Source of the DNA: Bacteroidota bacterium
GTDB taxonomy: Bacteria > Bacteroidota > Rhodothermia > Rhodothermales > UBA10348
DNA: 7,710 nucleotides
Direction of reading: 5' to 3'
Assembly: GCA_022571135.1 (NCBI GenBank)
Contig: JACZYK010000119.1
Span: 1-7,710 of the forward strand
A program made the translations under genes and the position numbers. Below are positions 1 to 6,339 of this stretch, piece after piece; the stretch's first letter is position 1; each line of letters starts with the position of its first letter. The notes beneath the pieces were generated by a model. The model ran no database searches. It had not been told where the DNA came from and saw only the letters and a program-made list of their open reading frames with translations.

Positions 1-50
1 GCGCAAGGAACATTAGGAGCCCCGGAGACGGCCCGCAGGAGGGGGAGTAG

Positions 51-212
51 ATGGCCCACACCGAGATTAAATACCACTACAACAGGACTCCAGACGTGGA
101 AATGTCCCACCAAGAACGGTGCGACTCTCAGGGGCATGAATGGGTGGGCAGTATGAGCGGATGGCCGCTCAAGGTCTTCCAACAATGCCGCTGGTGTGCG
201 CAGAAAAAATAG
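51..212 (+). CDS. Small 53-residue putative zinc-ribbon-like protein
   Basis: This frame runs from ATG 51 to TAG 210-212 and encodes 53 residues. A strong Shine-Dalgarno site (AGGAGG, 37-42) lies 8 nt before the ATG, which is the main reason to believe it is a gene. The second half carries C24-x4-H29 and C46-x2-C49, a spacing that could bind one metal ion like a short zinc ribbon. A GHEW motif follows the first Cys and a CRWC motif precedes a basic tail (QKK). Such tiny ribbon proteins are common in phages and accessory regions, but I do not recognise the family and assign no function. An upstream frame ends at TAG 48-50, directly abutting this ATG, as in tightly packed phage-like or accessory gene arrays. 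The frame could still be chance. Confidence 0.5.
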   Translation: MAHTEIKYHYNRTPDVEMSHQERCDSQGHEWVGSMSGWPLKVFQQCRWCAQKK

Positions 213-347
213 CCCACCGGCCCGCCGTTCGCCGGGGCGCGGGCTGCCTTCGAGCGGGCGTCGGCCATCTTCGAGCAAACGCTCGGCCCCGATCATCCCA
301 GCACGGTGACTGTGCGAGACAACCTGGAGACTTTGCCCAAGCCGTGA
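213..347 (+). pseudogene. C-terminal remnant of a tetratricopeptide-repeat protein
   Basis: In the same frame as the small upstream ORF, but after its stop, the sequence reads about 44 residues to TGA 345-347. The stretch ARAAFERASAIFEQTLGP followed by DHPSTVTVRDNLETL matches the last helix pair of kinesin-light-chain-type TPR proteins (TPR_10/TPR_12 style, with the LGPDHPST turn). These often sit on bacterial NB-ARC or other signalling NTPases. Only the C-terminal end is present. No start codon or ribosome site precedes it, and the expected upstream repeats are missing, replaced by the small ORF. It is therefore a truncated gene end, produced by decay, rearrangement or a chimeric join near 210-230. 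Recognition as TPR is fairly sure. The parent protein's function cannot be known. Confidence 0.6.
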
Positions 348-366
348 CAACCCGAGGGAGGAAACT

Positions 367-570
367 ATGGACCCTGTGACCGCTCTTTTGACTGCCCTCG
401 TCGCCGGTGCGGCGGCCGGGGCTACGGAACCGACGTCTATTAGGCAAGAGCTTTCTCTAGCTCGCGGTCCCTCCGCCTCTGGACGATCACCGCGATTCCG
501 ATCGAGCCCTCGTACAGAAGTAGAAGCGGGGTTGCCACCAGAATCTGAGATACTGGATCGGGAGGCGTAA
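367..570 (+). pseudogene. 5' end of a small Ala/Gly-rich protein gene, cut off at the tatC 3' end
   Basis: A strong SD (GGGAGG, 356-361) lies 5 nt before ATG 367 and 19 nt separate this ATG from the TPR stop, so the two look like successive operon genes. The N-terminus MDPVTALLTALVAGAAAG followed by ATE resembles the start of small hypothetical proteins that, as I recall, often sit beside TPR signalling genes. They normally continue as a helical protein of roughly 100 residues or more. Here the family-like part ends at about codon 22-24 (~433-438). The rest of the frame, to 570, is simply the antisense of the tatC 3' end and is Arg/Ser/Pro rich like a shadow frame. I read it as a gene broken at about 430-440. 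The function is unknown. Confidence 0.5.
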
Positions 571-1315
571 AGAACGCCGCGAGTATAAGACAGCTGATCA
601 GCGCGTACTTGCGCGCTTTTCGGAGACCGGCAGGGGTCGCGAGGCCGAGTTTGGCCAGGAAATAGATCACAACAGGCAGTTCAAACAGGACCCCAACGCC
701 GAACGACCAGAAAGTCACCATGCTGAAATATCTGGTGATATCGAACTGGTTGATGATTTCCGGCGAGATCGAATACTGAGCAAAAAACTGAAGGGCCAAC
801 GGCGTAATGATGAGGTAGCCGAAACTGATGCCGAGCATGAAAAAAAACGTCGCAAAAACGGCTGAGAAGCGCAGACCCGCTTTCTCGTTCTTGTAAAGTC
901 CCGGTTCTATGAACTTCCATACGAAGTAAACGACGATCGGCGATCCCATGATGATTCCTACGGCCAAGACGGTCCCGATATCCGCAAAAAACTGACCCGT
1001 AATCGTACGATTCTGCAGCGTGAACTCAGTCGCGGAAATTCCGAGGACCTTGTACATGAAAAAGTCAGGAGACTTCGGACCGAGTAGAAGGACGTTGATT
1101 ATCCATTTCCGGAAGAAGACCGCACCGAACGTACACGTCAGAATGCCTATACCGCCCTTCAGAATCACCCATCTGAGTTCCTCCAGATGATCCAGAAAAC
1201 CCATCTCCGCCATTTCGGTGTTTGGATCTTCCATCGGATCAATCGAGGATCCGTCGGTAGGGGATTTCGTCCTCTTCCTGGTAATAGCCAGTATCAATGA
1301 TCTTACAAAGGACAT
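440..1315 (-). CDS. tatC: Sec-independent protein translocase subunit TatC
   Basis: TatC is the multispanning inner-membrane receptor that binds twin-arginine signal peptides and, with TatA/TatB-type partners, exports folded proteins. The 291 residues show the expected landmarks: the cytoplasmic FLDHLEELR motif (40-48), a P-x3-Y-F-V-W-K-F-I-E-P-G-L-Y-K-N-E-K segment matching the E. coli region that ends at Glu103, F-G-V-G-V-L-F-E-L-P in the later membrane part, and the FTPPDPVSQ motif near the C-terminus. Several hydrophobic spans cover the rest. The ~39 residues before the first motif are longer than in E. coli, and M28 or M35 are possible starts. None has a clear SD, so I keep the first ATG. 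No tatA or tatB is in the window. The stop codon lies exactly where foreign-looking sequence begins, so the native 3' flank appears lost. Confidence 0.95.
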   Translation of the reverse strand: MSFVRSLILAITRKRTKSPTDGSSIDPMEDPNTEMAEMGFLDHLEELRWVILKGGIGILTCTFGAVFFRKWIINVLLLGPKSPDFFMYKVLGISATEFTLQNRTITGQFFADIGTVLAVGIIMGSPIVVYFVWKFIEPGLYKNEKAGLRFSAVFATFFFMLGISFGYLIITPLALQFFAQYSISPEIINQFDITRYFSMVTFWSFGVGVLFELPVVIYFLAKLGLATPAGLRKARKYALISCLILAAFFTPPDPVSQILVATPLLLLYEGSIGIAVIVQRRRDRELEKALA

Positions 1316-1424
1316 TGCGGTCAGTGGCGTGGGTCGAAAACGAAACGTGTGGAGTTATTGCGTCAACGTCGGGAGAGAGAATTGGATTCAGGGACGGGGG
1401 GCGCCATACGATGAAGAATATCGG

Positions 1425-2069
1425 TCAGCCGGCTTGCTTCCCATTTTCCCTGAGATTCAGATCCAGAATCGAATCGACCCATATTCCGTCTGCTTCCAGC
1501 CGTGTACGTCCGCCGCTCCAGGTGAAGTTGAAAAGGGTCATCATTCCGACCACGTTGAAGCCGTCGGTCCGTAATAGATTCACGGCAGTGGAAGCACTTC
1601 TGCCGCTGTTCAGGATGTCGTCCAGCAGAACGACGGGTTGATTCCTCTCGAGTGGCCCTTCGACGAGGCGTCGCCGGCCATGTGGCTTTCTCTGTTCCCG
1701 AATGAACCCGCCGTTGAACGGTGGATCAACAGGTGCGGCCATCACGGAGCAGACAAGCGCATACGATCCGAATCCGTAACCCGTAACCTGGTAGATTTCC
1801 TTCACCCTGAGTCTCTCTGCCAGAACGGTCCCCACCTCCTTGAATATCGCTCCGTCGAGCATGGGCATTCTCGTATCCAGGAGCCAGCCGATGGGTTGCC
1901 CACGTGGATCCGTTATTATTTCCTGCTCGCGTCGGACGAGGGCCCGCTCGTAGAGCTTTCGCCCGAGTTCGACGAGTTCCGCGTAAGCCGCTGACGAAAG
2001 AGTTCCGGTCGCCATACCGTTGTCCGGGATAATATTACCTTGTTTGTGTACGCTCTGAGGCGACCACAT
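1425..2069 (-). CDS. Type I phosphoribosyltransferase, orotate-phosphoribosyltransferase-like
   Basis: The 214-residue product has the type I phosphoribosyltransferase PRPP-binding signature VVLLDDILNSGRSA (146-159), with the paired acidic residues D150-D151. Upstream, GFIREQRKPHG (121-131) aligns with the orotate phosphoribosyltransferase loop that in Salmonella PyrE reads RKEAKDHG. R124, K128 and H130 match R99, K103 and H105, but E125 replaces K100. A VEGP motif (136-139) follows as in PyrE. The family transfers ribose 5-phosphate from PRPP to a base, in PyrE to orotate for UMP synthesis. Here the glycine loop is NSGRS instead of TAGT, and no pyrimidine gene is nearby, so the substrate is uncertain. 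I give the longer frame. M19 (start at 2015) is an alternative because the first 18 residues do not look family-like and neither start has a convincing SD. It lies 109 bp before tatC and probably belongs to the same transcription unit. Confidence 0.8.
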   Translation of the reverse strand: MWSPQSVHKQGNIIPDNGMATGTLSSAAYAELVELGRKLYERALVRREQEIITDPRGQPIGWLLDTRMPMLDGAIFKEVGTVLAERLRVKEIYQVTGYGFGSYALVCSVMAAPVDPPFNGGFIREQRKPHGRRRLVEGPLERNQPVVLLDDILNSGRSASTAVNLLRTDGFNVVGMMTLFNFTWSGGRTRLEADGIWVDSILDLNLRENGKQAG

Positions 2070-2134
2070 CCTCAGATTACGTACGAAAAACTTGAATTGG
2101 TGTCTCTGTTAAACGACCATTCGGCCGCCAGGAT

Positions 2135-2156
2135 GCACGAGCCGAGTTGCTCGTGC
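2135..2156 (-). terminator. Perfect 8-bp stem-loop just after glyA, without a U-tract
   Basis: GCACGAGC and GCTCGTGC form a perfect 8-bp inverted repeat around a 6-nt loop, starting 6 nt after the glyA stop on the minus strand. Position and stability fit a transcript-end or RNA-stabilising hairpin. No run of U follows (the next bases are ATCCTGG), so it is not a canonical intrinsic terminator. It might act in partial termination, 3' end protection, or processing between glyA and the phosphoribosyltransferase gene. Confidence 0.4.
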
Positions 2157-2162
2157 GCCTCT

Positions 2163-3470
2163 CTAATCGGCGGCGAAGTCGTAGAGCGGAAACTGCTTGC
2201 AGAGATCACCGATCTCCTGTCGAACTCGCATCAGGGTATCATCGTTTCCGACATCACTTAAGATGTCGTCCATGAGCACCACGACTCGACGGAATTCGTC
2301 TTCCCCGAAACCCCGTGTCGTCAGGGCAGGCGTACCGACACGGATGCCGCTCGTCACGAACGGGCTCTTGTCGTCGAACGGCACCATGTTCTTGTTGACG
2401 GTGATCTCCGCATTCTGAAGGGCCGCTTCGGCCTCTTTGCCCGTAATACCCTTGTTACGCAGATCGATGAGAGCCAGGTGATTGTCGGTACCCGACGAAG
2501 CCAGGTTGTAGCCGAGTTCCATAAATTTTTCGGCCATTGCCGATGCATTTCGTATTACCTGCTTCGAATAATCTACGAACGAAGGTTGTAACGCCTCTCT
2601 GAAAGCAACCGCCTTCGCTGCGATTACGTGCATCAGCGGGCCACCCTGCGTGCCTGGAAATACAGCCGAGTCGAAGAGCTCACTCATCATCTTTACACGA
2701 CCGGACTTCGGGGCGACCTTCCCGAACGGATTTTCGTAGTCCTTTCCAATGAGAATCATACCGGCCCTGGGGCCGCGAAGAGTTTTGTGCGTGGTCGTCG
2801 ATACCACGTGGCAGTGGGGTAAGGGATCGTTCAGGAGGCCCGCCGCAATAAGTCCGGCCGTATGAGCCATATCCATCCACAGGAATGCCCCGACTTCGTC
2901 GGCGATCGACCGAAAAGCAGCATAGTCGAAATCCCGACTGTAGGCGGACGCCCCGATGGAGATCATCCTGGGATTCAGCTCTCTCGCCCGGTCCCTCACC
3001 TTGTCCATGTCGATACGCCCAGCGAGCGGTCCGTCCGGTTCGACTCCATAGTATTTGGCCCTATACAGAATACCGGAGAAGTTGACCGGGCTGCCGTGAG
3101 TAAGATGACCGCCGTGAGACAGATCGAGACCCAGAAATGTATCACCTGGTTTCAAAAGGGCCAGATATACGGCGGCATTGGCCGAGGCTCCTGAATGGGG
3201 CTGCACGTTTACCCAATCGCACTTGAAAAGCTCTTTCGCCCTCTCCCTTGCGAGCTCCTCGGCAACATCGACGAACCGGCATCCACCGTAATACCGTTTG
3301 CCCGGAAGGCCTTCTGCATATTTGTTGGTCAGTGGCGTACCCATCGCCTCCATTACGGAAAGGGAAACGAAGTTCTCGGAGGCAATCAGTTCCAGTCCAT
3401 CGTTCTGCCGTCGTATTTCTTTCTGAATGGCACCGAAGACTTCGGGATCGCTGGATCGTAGTGCAGACAT
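2163..3470 (-). CDS. glyA: Serine hydroxymethyltransferase
   Basis: GlyA is a cytosolic pyridoxal-phosphate enzyme that interconverts serine plus tetrahydrofolate with glycine plus 5,10-methylenetetrahydrofolate, the main source of one-carbon units. The 435-residue product is full length. It shows LELIASENF near the N-terminus, NKYAEGLPGKRYYGG (49-63), QPHSGASAN (90-98), SHGGHLTHGSPVNFSG (118-133), the cofactor-contacting D200-M-A-H203, and the Schiff-base lysine K229 in TTTHKTLRGPR. GTQGGPLMH and the C-terminal SGIRVGTPALTTRGF are also intact. A ~20-residue insert (about 242-262, containing ENPFGKVAPK) before the DSAVFPG motif resembles Bacteroidota-type SHMTs. Only a weak GGAA lies 4 nt before the ATG. 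The gene follows the DUF4159 gene by 210 bp on the same strand and may have its own promoter. Confidence 0.97.
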   Translation of the reverse strand: MSALRSSDPEVFGAIQKEIRRQNDGLELIASENFVSLSVMEAMGTPLTNKYAEGLPGKRYYGGCRFVDVAEELARERAKELFKCDWVNVQPHSGASANAAVYLALLKPGDTFLGLDLSHGGHLTHGSPVNFSGILYRAKYYGVEPDGPLAGRIDMDKVRDRARELNPRMISIGASAYSRDFDYAAFRSIADEVGAFLWMDMAHTAGLIAAGLLNDPLPHCHVVSTTTHKTLRGPRAGMILIGKDYENPFGKVAPKSGRVKMMSELFDSAVFPGTQGGPLMHVIAAKAVAFREALQPSFVDYSKQVIRNASAMAEKFMELGYNLASSGTDNHLALIDLRNKGITGKEAEAALQNAEITVNKNMVPFDDKSPFVTSGIRVGTPALTTRGFGEDEFRRVVVLMDDILSDVGNDDTLMRVRQEIGDLCKQFPLYDFAAD

Positions 3471-3511
3471 GGATTCCGAATGTTTTTGCTTCTGAAGACA
3501 TCGTGGGAATG

Positions 3512-3535
3512 CCAGGACCGCGCCGGTCCCATTGG
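3512..3535 (-). other. Hairpin in the glyA leader
   Basis: GGACCG and CGGTCC (3515-3520 and 3524-3529) form a perfect 6-bp inverted repeat with a 3-nt loop. It could be extended by CCA/TGG across a 3-nt bulge. It lies about 45-60 bases before the glyA ATG within the 210-bp gap after the DUF4159 gene. No U-tract follows. The gap shows no convincing gene and no motif of the glycine or tetrahydrofolate riboswitches that I can recognise. The role is unknown, and it may be chance. Confidence 0.25.
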
Positions 3536-3680
3536 AGCACCCGCAAGGTACTCACAATTCCAGTTACGGTCCCGCGGAGAAAGAAATTCCCGCACGCGCT
3601 TCACAATGCGTCGGGGTCGGAAAAACCGGCGAAAGAAACTGCATCTCAGAGCGTGACCCGCCGAATTTACCCGTCGCCTG

Positions 3681-4364
3681 TCAGTGCATCATCGCGTAGG
3701 TAAGAATATTCGCACCCATGCGCAGCGCGGCAAGCCGTTTTTCAGGCGGATCATTGTGAACGGACTCCGGCTCCCATCCATCTCCCAGATCGGATTCGTA
3801 GGAATAAAAAACCATCAGGCGGCCGTCCTCTCTCAGCAATCCAAAACCCTGCGGAGGTTTGCCGTCGTGTTCGTGTATTTTGGGCAGTCCGTCGGGAAAC
3901 TCAAATCGGGAATGATAAATTCCGTGACTGAAAGGGAGTTCGATAAACTCCCTGTCGGGGAAGACCTTCTTCATTTCCCTCCGGATGTGTCGATCGAGTC
4001 CGTAATTGTCGTCGATGTGAAGGAAGCCGCCCTGTTCGAGGTACCTGCGAAGCCGTATCGCCTCGTCTTCTGAAAACCGAACGTTGCCGTGTCCGGTCAG
4101 GTACACGTACGGAAAGGAATAGAGATTGTCGCTGGATAGCTCGACTACCTCTTCGCGGGGGGAGACATCAACGCGGGTCTGGGAGCGAACGAAAGCCAAC
4201 AGCTCCTTCAACGACTGGGGATCACTGTACCAGTCACCGCCGCCGCCATACTTGATGCGGGCGATCCGAAACGAATACTCGCTCTGCGCAGAAGCGGTCC
4301 GCGTCGAATCAGCCCATCCGACGAGGACAACGACGGCGCTTAAATAGAGAAGCTTTCGATGCAT
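3681..4364 (-). CDS. Exported DUF4159-domain protein
   Basis: This is a 227-residue protein starting at ATG 4364. The frame is open for 47 more codons upstream (ATG 4505), but those residues are basic and unlike a protein N-terminus. MHRKLLYLSAVVVLVG, by contrast, is a typical signal-peptide start with a likely cleavage after ASA (A26). The mature part shows the DUF4159 hallmarks: an R-I-K-Y-G-G-G-G-D-W-Y motif (36-46), a YLTGHGNVRFSEDE segment (88-101), and L-E-Q-G-G-F-L-H-I-D-D-N-Y-G (109-122). The domain has a ThuA/glutamine-amidotransferase-like fold in family descriptions. Its biochemical role is not established. In Bacteroidota-type genomes it often accompanies BatA/MoxR-like genes, which are absent here. 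It is the first gene of the minus-strand block and is divergent from argS. Family assignment is firm, function is not. Confidence 0.85.
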   Translation of the reverse strand: MHRKLLYLSAVVVLVGWADSTRTASAQSEYSFRIARIKYGGGGDWYSDPQSLKELLAFVRSQTRVDVSPREEVVELSSDNLYSFPYVYLTGHGNVRFSEDEAIRLRRYLEQGGFLHIDDNYGLDRHIRREMKKVFPDREFIELPFSHGIYHSRFEFPDGLPKIHEHDGKPPQGFGLLREDGRLMVFYSYESDLGDGWEPESVHNDPPEKRLAALRMGANILTYAMMH

Positions 4365-4565
4365 TTCACGCGATCCGGGATCATAATACTGGCGCCTGAT
4401 ACGGTGGGGCTCCCTCTTTGTTTTTCGACCGCAGGATCCGCGAACGAAGACCTCTTTCACCGACGCTCGACGAAAGCACACAGGGTAATTTCGTAGATTA
4501 TGCATGATATTCCCTGGCCGGCGTGGCCGGGGTTTTTTGTTCGCGTTCGCACCTCAAGACTTGAA
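4365..4565. promoter_or_regulatory. Divergent intergenic region between the DUF4159 gene and argS
   Basis: About 200 bp separate the two divergent start codons and must hold promoters for both blocks. On the minus strand TATTAT (4383-4388) could be a -10 element for the DUF4159 gene, but I see no matching -35 box. On the plus strand TAATTT (4486-4491) or TAGATT (4494-4499) are weak candidates. A plus-strand intrinsic terminator and a competing helix occupy 4481-4538. No T-box signature (AGGGTGGNACCGCG) or other known riboswitch motif was recognised. Confidence 0.45.
4512..4538 (+). terminator. Intrinsic terminator/attenuator upstream of argS
   Basis: CCCTGGCC (4512-4519), a 5-nt loop, and GGCCGGGG (4525-4532) pair over 8 bp with one G-U wobble and run straight into six Ts (4533-4538). 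This is the classic plus-strand Rho-independent form. No plus-strand gene lies upstream in the core block, and argS starts 28 nt downstream, so simple end-of-gene termination makes no sense. The site suits leader attenuation of argS, or the 3' end of a short RNA. If translation instead began at ATG 4500 the hairpin would be coding, and the resulting 22-residue extension looks unlike ArgS. Confidence 0.6.
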
Positions 4566-6257
4566 ATGCAGGAATACCTCGAACAGCAACTCCGTATCGT
4601 CCTGGATGGCATGGGAGACTCCCCTCCGGCGTTCCGTCTCGAATTTCAGCCGCCCGCCAATCCCGAGCACGGAGACCTTGCGTGCAACGCAGCGCTCCAA
4701 CTTGCCCGGCATTTTCGGCGTGCTCCGAGGCAGATCGCCGAGGAAATAGCCGAGCGCCTGAGAGCACTGCCGATCGACAGCTCAAGAATCGAGGGGATCG
4801 ATGTCGCCGGACCCGGTTTTCTAAACTTCCGTTTCGCTGCGAACTACCTCACGTCCGAGCTTCGTGAACTTCTCGATCGGTCCGAAGATTTTGGTCGTTC
4901 GAATGCGGGGTCGGGGAAAAAAGCCCTCGTGGAGTTCGTCAGCGCCAATCCGACCGGCCCGCTCACGGTTGGACACGGCAGAAACGCCGTTCTGGGAGAT
5001 ACGATTGCCAGCCTACTCTCCTGGTCCGGATGGGAGGTCAGCCGGGAGTACTACTTCAACGACGCGGGCAGACAGATGCGGATCCTTGCCGCATCCGTGA
5101 GATCGAGGTACACCGCGCTCGCCAACCCTTCGATGGGCACGAAGACGATCGGTTCGGGTGAGGACAAAACGACTGTTCCGGAATCGTTTCCGGAAGACGG
5201 ATACCTCGGAGACTACATCGTTGAGATTGCCCGGAGCCTTTTCGACGAACACGGCGCGTCCCTGCTCGACGCCGACGATGATACCGTCTTCAAGACGTCT
5301 GCGGAAAAATGCATTTTCGAAGGTATTGTGCGAACGCTCGCGAGGCTCGGCATCCTGATGGACACGTTTTTCAACGAGAAGAGCCTCTACGATTCCGGGC
5401 GGGTGTGGGACGTAGTCGAAAAGCTGCGGGAGAAGGGACTTGCCTACGACCACGAAGGGGCGGTCTGGTTCAAAACAACGGAATTCGGAAAGGACAAGGA
5501 TACCGTTCTGATAAAGAGCACGGGCGAACCGACTTATCGTCTGCCGGACATCGGGTACCACGTAGACAAGCTCGAGCGCGGATTCGACTTGGCCGTCGAC
5601 ATTTTCGGAGCGGATCACATCGCTACCTTCCCCGATGTGCTCAATGGTGTAGAATCCCTTGGATACGACAGTGATAAAATTGACGTCGTTATCTACCAGT
5701 TCGTGACGCTCATTCGCGGAAACGAGCCCGTGAAAATGAGCACGCGCAAAGCGCAATACGTAACGCTCGACGAACTCATGGACGAAGTCGGCGAGGACGT
5801 TACCCGGTTTTTCTTTCTGATGCGCTCCTCGAATACGCATCTCGAATTCGACCTCAAACTGGCACGAGAGGCGAGCGAGAAAAATCCTGTCTTCTATCTA
5901 CAGTATGCCCACGCGCGCATCTGCTCGATTCTGAGGAAGGCCGAAGAGGTGAGCTTCGAATTCGATGCACAAGCCGACCTGACTCTGCTGTCTCATGAAG
6001 CCGAATCCTCCCTCATCAAGGAACTGATTCGTTTTCCCCAGACCGTTTCCAGAGCAGCCGAGACAAGAGAGCCTCACCGCATCGCCAACTACCTGAGAGA
6101 CGTAGCTGTGGCGTTCACGCAGTTTTATGGGCACTGCCGTATTATCGGAGAGTCGTCAGAGCTGGCCTCGGCAAGGATGAGCCTCGCGCTGGCAACCCGG
6201 ATCGTCTTGAAAAACGGCCTGTCCGTACTCGGAATCTCGGCTCCGGACCGGATGTAG
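4566..6257 (+). CDS. argS: Arginyl-tRNA synthetase
   Basis: ArgS charges tRNA-Arg with arginine in the cytoplasm and is essential. The 563-residue product from ATG 4566 matches the usual family length. It has the N-terminal tRNA-binding domain with NPEHGDLACN (32-41) and GPGFLNF (82-88). The class I catalytic domain follows, with NPTGPLTVGHGR (128-139, the HIGH box reading TVGH) and the KMSK loop as KMST (390-393). The C-terminal DALR anticodon-binding domain begins around FYLQYAHARI (443-452) and closes with LGISAPDRM. The frame is open 22 codons further up, to ATG 4500, but the extension spans a terminator hairpin and lacks family similarity. No SD is visible before ATG 4566. The HIGH-box Thr in place of the first His is, as I recall, found in other bacterial ArgRS and is not a defect. 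pheA follows after 82 bp. Confidence 0.97.
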   Translation: MQEYLEQQLRIVLDGMGDSPPAFRLEFQPPANPEHGDLACNAALQLARHFRRAPRQIAEEIAERLRALPIDSSRIEGIDVAGPGFLNFRFAANYLTSELRELLDRSEDFGRSNAGSGKKALVEFVSANPTGPLTVGHGRNAVLGDTIASLLSWSGWEVSREYYFNDAGRQMRILAASVRSRYTALANPSMGTKTIGSGEDKTTVPESFPEDGYLGDYIVEIARSLFDEHGASLLDADDDTVFKTSAEKCIFEGIVRTLARLGILMDTFFNEKSLYDSGRVWDVVEKLREKGLAYDHEGAVWFKTTEFGKDKDTVLIKSTGEPTYRLPDIGYHVDKLERGFDLAVDIFGADHIATFPDVLNGVESLGYDSDKIDVVIYQFVTLIRGNEPVKMSTRKAQYVTLDELMDEVGEDVTRFFFLMRSSNTHLEFDLKLAREASEKNPVFYLQYAHARICSILRKAEEVSFEFDAQADLTLLSHEAESSLIKELIRFPQTVSRAAETREPHRIANYLRDVAVAFTQFYGHCRIIGESSELASARMSLALATRIVLKNGLSVLGISAPDRM

Positions 6258-6281
6258 ACCGTTCCCATGGTAAAATCTGCA

Positions 6282-6304
6282 GCCGTGTGCGATGGCGATA
6301 CGGC
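6282..6304 (+). other. Weak hairpin between argS and pheA
   Basis: GCCGTGT and ATACGGC pair over 7 bp (one G-U) around a 9-nt loop, 24 nt after the argS stop and 35 nt before pheA. No U-tract follows, so termination is unlikely. It could shape the intergenic mRNA, or be chance. Confidence 0.2.
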
Positions 6305-6339
6305 ACTCTGAGGCCTGTTAACACAACTCGGATACCCTC

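Noticed and set aside
140..447. Overlapping frames (plus 140-379, minus 169-447) in the left flank
   Set aside because: They are off-frame to the SD-supported ORF at 51 and the TPR remnant, are Arg/Pro/Ala rich as expected for GC-rich shadows, and lack motifs.
3471..3680. Glycine or tetrahydrofolate riboswitch before glyA
   Set aside because: The expected conserved motifs were not seen in the 210-bp gap, only a short hairpin.
3248..3703. Plus-strand open frame of 151 codons across the glyA start and the leader
   Set aside because: Most of it is antisense to glyA and its leader. The product is Arg/Ser/Pro rich with no motif and no ribosome site.
4365..4505. N-terminal extension of the DUF4159 protein to ATG 4505
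   Set aside because: The 47 extra residues are basic and would place a clear signal peptide in the middle of the protein. ATG 4364 makes it N-terminal.
4365..4538. T-box riboswitch before argS
   Set aside because: No AGGGTGGNACCGCG-like antiterminator or specifier-loop architecture was found. Only the terminator and a simple competing helix are visible.
4500..4565. argS start at ATG 4500
   Set aside because: The 22 extra residues are encoded by a terminator hairpin and T-run, and family members normally start near M-x-E-Y-L, at ATG 4566.
5013..5840. Long antisense open frame (275 codons) on the minus strand inside argS
   Set aside because: It lies wholly within argS, whose protein is unmistakable. 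The antisense product has no recognisable domain and the composition of a mirrored coding frame.
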